Translations under genes and position numbers: made by a program
Notes under the pieces: generated by a model
Database searches by the model: none
What the model saw: only the letters and a program-made list of their open reading frames with translations
What the model was told of the DNA's origin: nothing
From: JABFWF01 sp035539135
GTDB taxonomy: Bacteria > Pseudomonadota > Gammaproteobacteria > Xanthomonadales > Xanthomonadaceae
Assembly: GCA_035539135.1 (NCBI GenBank)
Contig: DATLJD010000013.1
Coordinates: 186,001 to 250,000, forward strand
Length of the DNA: 64,000 nucleotides
Reading direction: 5' to 3'
Shown: piece by piece, positions 8,736-15,338 of the stretch
Layout: each line of letters starts with the position of its first letter
How positions within the stretch are numbered: position 1 is the stretch's first letter

Positions 8736-9613
8736 CGCCGTGCCGCCGCCAGGCCGAGCCCATGGCCGGCGTCCTTGCGTGCGCCGCTCCCGCCTTCCAC
8801 CAACGCGACCATGGCGAGCAGTTCCTGCGCGTCATCGCGCACACTGCACGCCCAGCTGCGCAGGAAACCGGTGAGCGCGCCGGTACGCAACCGATGCTGG
8901 CGATCCAGGCGGCGCGGGCACTTCCGGCCGACGCGATGCCAGCCGAAGTATTCGGCCGGCGCCTCGGCCATCGCGCGTTCGGCGCCCTCTGCCAGCCAGG
9001 CCGCCTCGTCGCGCAGATCGCGCTCGGCATCGGCCCCCGCCGAAGGCATGGGCGTCCAGCGCTCCAGGCGCTGCCCGTCGCCGCGGAACAGCGCCGCCGC
9101 ATGCTTGCGCATCAACAGTGATTCGAGCGTCTGGAACAGCATCGGCTCGCCGAACCAGGGAACCGGCACGTTGACATCGGCCGCGCCCACCGTGTGGTCG
9201 GGGAAGGTCACCAGCACCGCGTTGTGGCGGCTGGCCTGCGGGCAACGGATGAGCTCGATCGGCGTCGAAAGCTGCAACGGGCCGTAGCGGCGCGCATGGT
9301 CGCGCAGATGGGGCTCCGACAGTTCGGTGCGGAGCACGCGCAGCGGTCCGTCGTGCACCAACGACAGGTGTCGCAACCACGCGAGCCCGGCGCGGGAGAA
9401 CGGCAAGGCGACCACCGCGGGACCACAGTCCCGTGGCAGCGGCACCGATCGCGCCGCCCGCGCCCGGCGGCGAACCCACCAGCGCGTGCCCCGTCGCAGG
9501 CTGCGGTCGAACGCCAGCCGGTTGCGCTCTGCGTCAGCGGCAAGCCGGGCCGCTTCCACCGGCGCGAGCCCGAGCAAGCGGGCGATGTTCTCCGCGGCAC
9601 GCAGCCCACTCAT
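8732..9613 (-). CDS. Divergent acyltransferase-like protein (cassette member)
   Basis: This 293-residue protein has no confident name. Its middle resembles the neighbouring acyltransferase-like protein: GPAVVALPFSRAGLAWL lines up with GPVVLITPHYGAYLPAS, and LVTFPDHTVGAADVNVPVPW then FGEP resembles the PD...vpFFG region of LpxL-type enzymes. The catalytic His is replaced (Phe72/Ser73 at that place), so it may be a non-catalytic partner or binding subunit. It overlaps the M50 gene upstream and the 353-residue gene downstream by four bases each, which implies a coupled complex. The C-terminal part is rich in Arg and Ala and unrecognised. Confidence 0.5.
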   Translation of the reverse strand: MSGLRAAENIARLLGLAPVEAARLAADAERNRLAFDRSLRRGTRWWVRRRARAARSVPLPRDCGPAVVALPFSRAGLAWLRHLSLVHDGPLRVLRTELSEPHLRDHARRYGPLQLSTPIELIRCPQASRHNAVLVTFPDHTVGAADVNVPVPWFGEPMLFQTLESLLMRKHAAALFRGDGQRLERWTPMPSAGADAERDLRDEAAWLAEGAERAMAEAPAEYFGWHRVGRKCPRRLDRQHRLRTGALTGFLRSWACSVRDDAQELLAMVALVEGGSGARKDAGHGLGLAAARR

Positions 9614-10914
9614 GCGTTGTTCTCCACCGACCTCGAGCCCGCGGCGAATTCGCAACCGACGGCCAGCGCGCGCGAGAGCAGGGTCCACGCCAGCACCCCG
9701 GAGAACACCGCGAGGCAGGCCGGCCATGCGGAAGCGGCGAGGATCTCGGCCATCGCATGCGCCACTGCCGACAACGCGCGCGCGTTCCAGGCGGCCGCGG
9801 CCTGTTGCCAGGCGGCCGCAATGCGCGATGGGTATTGCGCCAGCGTCTGCGCGATCTGGCCGTGCAGGAAATCCAGGACGTACGCCAGGTACACGCCGCA
9901 CAGGATCGTGTACGCATAAACGACGCGCAGACGCCGGCGCAGCCCCCCCTCGGGGCTCGGCACGCCCAGGCCGAACACTCGTCCCACCAGCCCCGCCACC
10001 GTGCGTCGGACCTGGGCGTGCAGGTTGGTGAGCCCGGCGGCATCGGACAACAGCCAGTAGCCGTCGAACTTGAAGAACGGATTGAGGGTATGCAGCATGG
10101 TGAACGTCACCGCCCACAACAGCCGGTAGGCGAATGCATCGCCGGTCGCCAGCGCCCAGACGCCGATGGCGATCGCCGTCCAGGCCTGGAAATAGATGCC
10201 CCCCACATCCACCAGCACGCGGGCCGCAGGCCGCATCCGCCAGGCCTTGCTGACGTCGGCGTACATGGCCGGCATGACCCAGTACAGGCCGATCCCCATG
10301 CCGCCATGGGGCGTCCCGGTCCGCGCACAGGCGGACAGGTGGCCGAGTTCGTGGACGACGATCGTCGCGAACAGCGCCGCGAACAGCAGCACCGTGTCCA
10401 TGCCGATCCTGGCGTCATGCATGTGCTGCGCGGCCGCCGGCAACGCAAGCGCTTCGATCAGGAAGAAAACGGTGATGACCGGGATCGCGACCGGCCATCG
10501 GTAGAGTCGCGCCAGCCATGCAGTCAAGGGCGCCAGGCGTGCGCCACCGACTAGTTCGCGCTGGAGGAGGAACGGGCTGCGCCTGGCGCGGGCCACGGGC
10601 TTGTCGCCGAACCAGTCCGGTGGCAGGCGTTCGAGCACCAGCCGGCGCAGCGAACCGGCGTCCACCGTCTCGCCGGTGCGCGCGCGCAGGCGTTCGGCGA
10701 GCTGGTGCCAGGAGGCCGGAGCTTCGCGCAGCAGCACCAGCAGTTCGTGCACGCGTGCGTCCACCACACGCTGGCGCTCGCCGCTGTCGACGAGGAAACG
10801 CGGCGACCCCGTTGCCGCGCCGAGGCCCTCGCCGAAGGGCTGGAGCAACAGCGCCGGATCAGGAACCGGGGGCGGGGTATCGAGTAGCGACGGGACGGAC
10901 ATGGTCGGCGTCAT
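9610..10914 (-). CDS. PqqD/RRE-like domain fused to M50 membrane metalloprotease
   Basis: This is a 434-residue protein. Residues about 30-105 form a small winged-helix-like region resembling PqqD-type leader-binding domains (PRFLVDSGERQRVVDARVHE, then a Leu-rich helix pair). From about 140 it is a polytopic membrane protein with the zinc motif HELGH at 188-192 and the second metal site NPFFKFDGYW (Asp284), as in site-2 proteases and the bacteriocin-associated YydH/EpeP type. It probably binds the leader of the small peptide encoded 68 bases upstream and cleaves it in or at the membrane. An alternative start is Met5. Domain calls are by eye. Confidence 0.75.
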   Translation of the reverse strand: MTPTMSVPSLLDTPPPVPDPALLLQPFGEGLGAATGSPRFLVDSGERQRVVDARVHELLVLLREAPASWHQLAERLRARTGETVDAGSLRRLVLERLPPDWFGDKPVARARRSPFLLQRELVGGARLAPLTAWLARLYRWPVAIPVITVFFLIEALALPAAAQHMHDARIGMDTVLLFAALFATIVVHELGHLSACARTGTPHGGMGIGLYWVMPAMYADVSKAWRMRPAARVLVDVGGIYFQAWTAIAIGVWALATGDAFAYRLLWAVTFTMLHTLNPFFKFDGYWLLSDAAGLTNLHAQVRRTVAGLVGRVFGLGVPSPEGGLRRRLRVVYAYTILCGVYLAYVLDFLHGQIAQTLAQYPSRIAAAWQQAAAAWNARALSAVAHAMAEILAASAWPACLAVFSGVLAWTLLSRALAVGCEFAAGSRSVENNA

Positions 10915-10943
10915 CGCAGCGCGCGTCGGCGCTTGGACGGAGA

Positions 10944-10973
10944 ACGGGGCGACGGCCAGTGGCGCCGCCCCGT
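10944..10973 (-). terminator. Hairpin between peptide gene and M50 gene (attenuator-like)
   Basis: An 8-bp perfect stem (ACGGGGCG pairing with CGCCCCGT) with a 14-base loop lies in the 68-base gap after the small peptide stop and before the protease start. There is no T-run, so it is more likely a partial terminator or mRNA stabiliser. Such hairpins commonly set high precursor and low enzyme levels in peptide operons. Confidence 0.5.
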
Positions 10974-10982
10974 GGAGTCACA

Positions 10983-11078
10983 TCACTCCGGGCTGCACTT
11001 GCTGGTGCATTCGCTGTCGAGCGGCAGCGCCATCTCGTACCGGGCCTCGAGCTCTTCGATCAGCACCTTGTCGTTCAT
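10983..11078 (-). CDS. Small Cys-containing peptide, candidate RiPP precursor
   Basis: This is a 31-codon gene with a strong ribosome binding site (GGGGGAGA, five to six bases before ATG at 11078). The N-terminal half is an acidic amphipathic helix suited to be a leader (MNDKVLIEELEARYE), followed by MALPLD. The C-terminal tail SECTSKCSPE carries Cys24 and Cys28 in a C-x3-C spacing with Ser, Thr and Lys. It is the first gene of a minus-strand cassette with a PqqD-like/M50 fusion and two acyltransferase-like proteins. I know no named family for it. The call rests on size, ribosome site, composition and context. Confidence 0.65.
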   Translation of the reverse strand: MNDKVLIEELEARYEMALPLDSECTSKCSPE

Positions 11079-11417
11079 GCGGGTTCTCCCCCGATTGGTG
11101 GTCAACAAATCGCCGGCCGGGCCATCCGGCAGGCCACGCAAACCTAGCAGCACGCTTTTGCCGTCCGCCAGCGCGCGCAAGGTGGCTGAAAGTCAGGATC
11201 GTTGACGTTCGATCGCGCACGGTCCGCGTCACGGCAAGGCCGGCGTTGTCCCGGACACCGAAACAGGACAGCTTGTGTTGAATTTCGGTCACCTGGTGAA
11301 TATCGGTAACTTCTTGCGGGTGTCGCACGATCGCCGCCATGCGTCGCCTTGCCGTCGCCGATTGCATCAACGCACATGGCAATCGATACTTCGGGCTCGC
11401 TCCCTGCGCGGATCTCC
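11079..11417. promoter_or_regulatory. Divergent promoter region of the peptide cassette and XRE gene
   Basis: This 339-base gene-free stretch separates the small peptide gene (minus) and the XRE regulator (plus). It holds the peptide gene's ribosome site at its left end and, at 11281-11310, a repeat pair suited to be an operator. On the minus strand a TAGGTT hexamer about 70 bases before the peptide start is a possible -10 element, but no clear -35 accompanies it. No open frame here has codon use or homology supporting a gene. Confidence 0.45.
11281..11310. promoter_or_regulatory. Paired repeat, candidate operator for the XRE regulator
   Basis: Two 12-base direct copies, AATTTCGGTCAC (11281-11292) and AATATCGGTAAC (11299-11310), lie 18 bases apart start to start. 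Between and overlapping them is the perfect odd-length palindrome TCACCTGGTGA (11289-11299). The spacing and symmetry suit a dimeric helix-turn-helix protein, and the site lies between the peptide cassette and the divergent XRE gene. Binding is inferred. Confidence 0.4.
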
Positions 11418-11780
11418 ATGAAGCGTTCCGAACGCATCCGGCTCGGCCGACGCCATGCGGCGCTGACGCAGGAATCGCTCGCCCACCGCATCGGCGTCCA
11501 CCGAAGCGCGATCGCCAACTGGGAGTCGGGAAGCAGCAACCCGAGCGGCGAGAACCTGGCGCGCCTGGCCGAGGTCCTGGGCGTTTCCTACGAGTGGCTG
11601 GCGACCGGCCGCGGCGAGATGAGCCTGGAAGCCTGGCGGGACGATGTTCCGGCCCTGGACGCGGATCTGGCGGAAGGCCCGCACGAGCGCAGGCTCCTCA
11701 AGGCCTGGCGCGGCCTGCCGGCCAAGGCGCGGGTGCTGATGCTGGAGCTGGTGGAGGCCTTCCCGGCACGCGCCCGCTGA
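11418..11780 (+). CDS. XRE-family transcriptional regulator
   Basis: This is a 120-residue cytoplasmic regulator with one HTH_3 domain at the N-terminus: RIRLGRRHAALTQESLAHRI, then GVHRSAIANWESGSSNPS and a helix ending EVLGVSYEWLATGRG. The C-terminal 50 residues are helical and unassigned. ATG 11418 is chosen because the domain begins right after it. An earlier in-frame ATG at 11376 would add 14 residues and has no better ribosome site. It is divergent from the peptide cassette and could control it, or could be an unrelated neighbour before corC. Confidence 0.8.
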   Translation: MKRSERIRLGRRHAALTQESLAHRIGVHRSAIANWESGSSNPSGENLARLAEVLGVSYEWLATGRGEMSLEAWRDDVPALDADLAEGPHERRLLKAWRGLPAKARVLMLELVEAFPARAR

Positions 11781-11856
11781 GTTCGCGACCGGCTTCGGGC
11801 GCCCGCGCTAGAATCGGGCTCCGCCGCCCGCACCCGGGCGACAGCCGCAAGCCCCG

Positions 11857-12720
11857 ATGTCCGAGGACGACAGTAGTCATTCCCCTTCCGAGCGGCCGGA
11901 GCGCCGCTCCTGGCTGGACCGCATCGGCGCGATGCTGTCCGGCGAGCCGACCACCCGCGAGGACCTGGTCGAGCTGCTGCGCGACGCCCAGTCGGACGGC
12001 CTGATCGCCGCCGACACCCTGCGCATGATGGAGGGCGCGATCGCGGTGTCCGACATGACCGTCGGCGACGTGATGATCCCGCGCGCGCAGATGGTCGCGC
12101 TGGAGGCCGACGCGCCGCTGCCGGAACTGGTCGCGCAGGTGGTCGAGTCGGGCCATTCGCGCTTCCCGGTGCACGGCGAGGACCGCGACGAGATCCTCGG
12201 CATCCTGCTGGCGAAGGACCTGTTGCGCGCCGTCTCCAGCGCCGAGCCCGCGGCCAGCGTGCACGCGCTGCTGCGGCCGGCGGTGCTGATCCCCGAATCC
12301 AAGCGGCTGAACGTGCTGCTGCGCGAGTTCCGCCAGTCGCGCAACCACATGGCGATCGTGATCGACGAGTACGGCGGGGTCGCCGGGCTGGTGACGATCG
12401 AGGACGTGCTGGAACAGATCGTCGGCGACATCGACGATGAGCACGACGAGGCGGAGGATCCCGAAGCGCTGATCGCGGCGCAGGCCGACGGCCAGTACGT
12501 GGTCGACGCGCTGACCCCGATCGAGGACTTCAACGAGCGCTTCGGCGCCGACTTCGACGACGACGAGTACGACACCATCGGCGGCCTGGTCACCGCGGCG
12601 ATCGGGCACCTGCCCGAGGCCGGCGAAGAGTTGACCCTGGGCCGCTTCGGCTTCCGCGTCGCCCGCGCCGACGCGCGCCGGCTGCACGCGCTGCACGTGA
12701 GCGTGCATGGCGAGGACTGA
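11857..12720 (+). CDS. corC: CorC/YbeX family protein (CBS pair + CorC_HlyC domain)
   Basis: This 287-residue cytoplasmic protein is without membrane segments. A CBS-domain pair (about residues 65-190, with VGDVMIPRAQMVALEAD at its start and FPVHGEDRDEILGILLAKDL) is followed by the linker MAIVIDEYGGVAGLVTIEDV and a C-terminal CorC_HlyC domain with a Asp/Glu-rich stretch (DDEHDEAEDPE, DFDDDEYDTIGG). The family is linked to magnesium/cobalt efflux and, in the ybeZ-ybeY-ybeX group, to ribosome-related functions. Its start lies 76 bases after the XRE gene, and its end overlaps the next gene by 14 bases. Confidence 0.93.
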   Translation: MSEDDSSHSPSERPERRSWLDRIGAMLSGEPTTREDLVELLRDAQSDGLIAADTLRMMEGAIAVSDMTVGDVMIPRAQMVALEADAPLPELVAQVVESGHSRFPVHGEDRDEILGILLAKDLLRAVSSAEPAASVHALLRPAVLIPESKRLNVLLREFRQSRNHMAIVIDEYGGVAGLVTIEDVLEQIVGDIDDEHDEAEDPEALIAAQADGQYVVDALTPIEDFNERFGADFDDDEYDTIGGLVTAAIGHLPEAGEELTLGRFGFRVARADARRLHALHVSVHGED

Positions 12721-13906
12721 CGCCGGCGCGCGGCCGGCCCGGCGCACCCGGCTGCTGGCGCTGCTGGCGCTGCTGCTGTGCGCGCTGCCGGCGCTGGCCG
12801 CGCCGCGCGTCGGCGTGATGACGATGCAGCCGGGCGAGATCTTCTGGGAACGCTTCGGCCACGACGCGATCGTGGTCGAGGACCCGGCGACCGGCGCGGC
12901 GACCAGCTACAACTTCGGCTTCTTCGACCCGACCGAGCCCGACTTCGTCGCCCGCTTCGTCCACGGCCGCATGCGCTACCGGCTGGTCGCGCTGCCGCTG
13001 CAGGAGGACCTCGCCTACTACCGCGAGGTCGGCCGCGGCGTGTCGATCCAGTGGCTGGACCTGGCGCCGGACCAGGCGCAGGCGCTGGCCGACGCGCTGG
13101 CGGTCAACGCGCGCCCTGAGAACGCGCGCTACGACTACGACTATTTCACAGACAACTGCGCGACGCGCGTGCGCGACGCGCTCGACCGCGCGCTCGACGG
13201 CCGCCTGCGCGAGCAGATCGCGGGCCGCTCGCGCGGCAACACCTTCCGCAGCGAGGCGGTGCGGCTGGCCTCGCCGGCGCCGTGGATGGCGCTGGGCTTC
13301 GACCTCGGCCTCGGGCCGTTCGCCGACCGGCCGCTGTCGCGCTGGGGCGAGGCCTTCGTGCCGATGCGCCTGGCCGACAGCCTGCGCGAGACGCGGCTGG
13401 CGGACGGGCGCCCGCTGGTGGCGTCGGAACAGACCCTGCTGCCGCAACGGATCGCGCCCGAGCCGCCGGAAGCGCCGCGGCCATGGTGGCCGTGGCTGCT
13501 CGCCGGCATGGCGCTCGCCGTGACCGCACTGGCGGGGGCGCGGCGCGCGCCGCGGGCGACCGCGGCCTGCGCCCTCGTGTTCTGGACGCTGGCCGGCCTG
13601 CTCGGCGCGCTGCTGCTGTTCCTGTGGTTCGGCACCGCGCACCGCGCCGCCTGGGCCAACCAGAACCTGTTGCTGCTCGACCCGCTGTGCCTGCTGCTGC
13701 TGCCCGGCGGCTGGCGGCTCGCGCGCGGGCGCGCCGCCGGCGCCTGGTTCGGCCGCCTGCTGCAGGCGGTGGTCGCCGCCGCGGTGGTGGCGTGGCTGCT
13801 GCGCTGGCTGCCGGTGTTCCCGTACCAGGACAACGCGCGCTGGATCGCGCTGCTGCTGCCGCTGCACGCCGCGCTGCTGCTCGGCCTGCGACCGCGCCGC
13901 GCCTGA
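12707..13906 (+). CDS. DUF4105 / Lnb-like membrane protein
   Basis: This 399-residue protein has a signal segment (about residues 14-32), a periplasmic DUF4105 domain (about 33-240) and roughly five C-terminal membrane segments (249-395). The domain shows a His-first, Cys-second layout like permuted papain-type enzymes: WERFGHDAIVV (His52) and DYDYFTDNCATRVRDALD (Cys151). As I recall, a DUF4105 protein of Bacteroides (Lnb) was shown to N-acylate lipoproteins. Here it occupies the slot after corC where E. coli has lnt, which fits that role. The start overlaps corC by 14 bases. Family call firm, function inferred. Confidence 0.8.
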   Translation: MARTDAGARPARRTRLLALLALLLCALPALAAPRVGVMTMQPGEIFWERFGHDAIVVEDPATGAATSYNFGFFDPTEPDFVARFVHGRMRYRLVALPLQEDLAYYREVGRGVSIQWLDLAPDQAQALADALAVNARPENARYDYDYFTDNCATRVRDALDRALDGRLREQIAGRSRGNTFRSEAVRLASPAPWMALGFDLGLGPFADRPLSRWGEAFVPMRLADSLRETRLADGRPLVASEQTLLPQRIAPEPPEAPRPWWPWLLAGMALAVTALAGARRAPRATAACALVFWTLAGLLGALLLFLWFGTAHRAAWANQNLLLLDPLCLLLLPGGWRLARGRAAGAWFGRLLQAVVAAAVVAWLLRWLPVFPYQDNARWIALLLPLHAALLLGLRPRRA

Positions 13907-13936
13907 GCTTGCGGCGCGCGCGCGGCCGGGCGCAGG

Positions 13937-14941
13937 ATGCCGGCCATGGACGCGATGACGCCCCTGCCCGCCTGCGTGGTCAACTGCGCGGCCTACGACC
14001 GCCAGGGCCGCCGCCGGGACATCACCCTCGATGCGATCAGCGACGTGCTGGCGCGCGACGACGGCAGCTTCGTCTGGGTCGGCCTGACCGATCCCGCCGA
14101 CGCGCTGCTGGGCAAGCTGCAGGAGGAATTCGGCCTGCATGACCTCGCCGTCGAGGACGCCCGCCACGCGCACCAGCGGCCCAAGATCGAGGCCTACGGC
14201 AGCTCGCTGTTCGCGGTCGCGCATACCGCCCGGATGGAGGACGGGCACATCGTCTTCGGCGAGACCCACATGTTCCTCGGCGCGCGCTACCTGGTGACCG
14301 TGCGCCACGGCGCCTCGCTGTCCTACCGCACGGTGCGCGCGCGGGTCGAACGCGAACCGGAGCTGCTCGCGCTCGGCCCGACCTACTGCCTGTACGCGGT
14401 GCTCGATTTCATCGTCGACAACTACCAGCCGCTGGTCGACGAGTTCGAGCAGACGCTCGATTCGCTGGAGCAGGACGTGTTCGCCGAGACCTACCGGCGC
14501 GACACCATCCTGCGGCTGTACGCGCTCAAGCGCGAACTGACCCAGCTGCGCATGTCGGTCGCCCCGCTGCAGGACATCCTCGCGCAGCTCGCGCGCACCC
14601 AGGAGACGCTGGTGCCGCGCGAGGTGCGGCCGTACTTCCGCGACGTGCTCGACCACGTGCAGCGGGTCAACGACGCCACCGACACCATGCGCGAGATGCT
14701 GACCGCGGCGATGGGCGTGAACCTGTCGCTGGTCACCATCGCCCAGGGCGAGATCGTCAAGAAGCTCGCCGGCTGGGCCGGCCTGCTCGCCGCGCCGACC
14801 CTGATCGCCAGCTGGTACGGCATGAACTTCCGCAACATGCCGGAGCTGCACGGCCGCTACAGCTACTACGTGCTGATCGCCGGAGTGCTCGGCGTGTGCC
14901 TGGTGCTGTACCGCTACCTGAAGAAGGTGCGCTGGCTGTAG
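13937..14941 (+). CDS. corA: CorA-family magnesium/cobalt transporter
   Basis: This 334-residue protein has the large cytoplasmic N-terminal domain of CorA, a long helix (about 190-270) and two C-terminal membrane segments. The hallmark YGMNF sits at the end of the first membrane helix, and the protein ends in the basic tail YRYLKKVRWL. It forms a pentameric Mg2+ (Co2+, Ni2+) channel in the inner membrane. ATG 13937 is used. ATG 13946, three codons later, has a slightly better-placed AGGA. Its location two genes after corC is noteworthy since both families are tied to divalent cations. Confidence 0.93.
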   Translation: MPAMDAMTPLPACVVNCAAYDRQGRRRDITLDAISDVLARDDGSFVWVGLTDPADALLGKLQEEFGLHDLAVEDARHAHQRPKIEAYGSSLFAVAHTARMEDGHIVFGETHMFLGARYLVTVRHGASLSYRTVRARVEREPELLALGPTYCLYAVLDFIVDNYQPLVDEFEQTLDSLEQDVFAETYRRDTILRLYALKRELTQLRMSVAPLQDILAQLARTQETLVPREVRPYFRDVLDHVQRVNDATDTMREMLTAAMGVNLSLVTIAQGEIVKKLAGWAGLLAAPTLIASWYGMNFRNMPELHGRYSYYVLIAGVLGVCLVLYRYLKKVRWL

Positions 14942-15055
14942 TCCTTGCGGCGGCCGGCCCGTTACCGACGGTCACCCGTCTTGTTGCACTGCAGTTTGCA
15001 TCCGCTGGGTCCAGCCGCCACCCTGCGCCCCAGTACGGCCAGGAGGGGCGACCGG

Positions 15056-15295
15056 ATGTGGCATTGGATGCGGGTATCGGTACGCGTGTCGCACCGTGGC
15101 TGGAAGATGGCCACGCGCGTCGCGCGGCTGGCGATCGGCGTGCCGGACTACGAAGCCCACCTGCTGCGCCCTGGCCAGGACGCCGCCGGCGCGGAGCCGG
15201 CATGGCCGGCCGAGCCGCCAGCCGTCCCGCGTTGGCCGGGCGCGCCCCGGTCCCCGTGCGAACCCGACCGCGGGCGCGCGGAGTTGCAGGGCTGA
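15056..15295 (+). CDS. Small YbdD/YjiX (DUF466)-like protein, divergent or decayed
   Basis: This 79-codon gene has a perfect ribosome site (AGGAGG, nine bases before ATG 15056). The N-terminal half resembles YbdD: GWKMATRVARLAIGVPDYEA aligns with the family's IGMPDYDNY region. The usual second half (HPD...FFRERQDARYG) is absent; instead there is a Pro/Ala/Arg-rich tail that looks like translated non-conserved DNA. YbdD normally accompanies the peptide/pyruvate transporter CstA, which is not here. It may be a frameshifted remnant or a shortened form. Confidence 0.4.
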   Translation: MWHWMRVSVRVSHRGWKMATRVARLAIGVPDYEAHLLRPGQDAAGAEPAWPAEPPAVPRWPGAPRSPCEPDRGRAELQG

Positions 15296-15299
15296 GCCG

Positions 15300-15338
15300 C
15301 TTCCCGCTTCCCGCTTCCCGCTTCCCGTCTCCCGTCTC
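15300..15338. repeat. Heptamer tandem repeat after gor
   Basis: Four perfect copies of CTTCCCG (15300-15327) are followed by degenerate copies (TCTCCCG, TCTCC) running straight into the gor stop codon. This is a simple-sequence array in the gap between convergent genes. Copy number is likely variable between strains. Confidence 0.85.
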
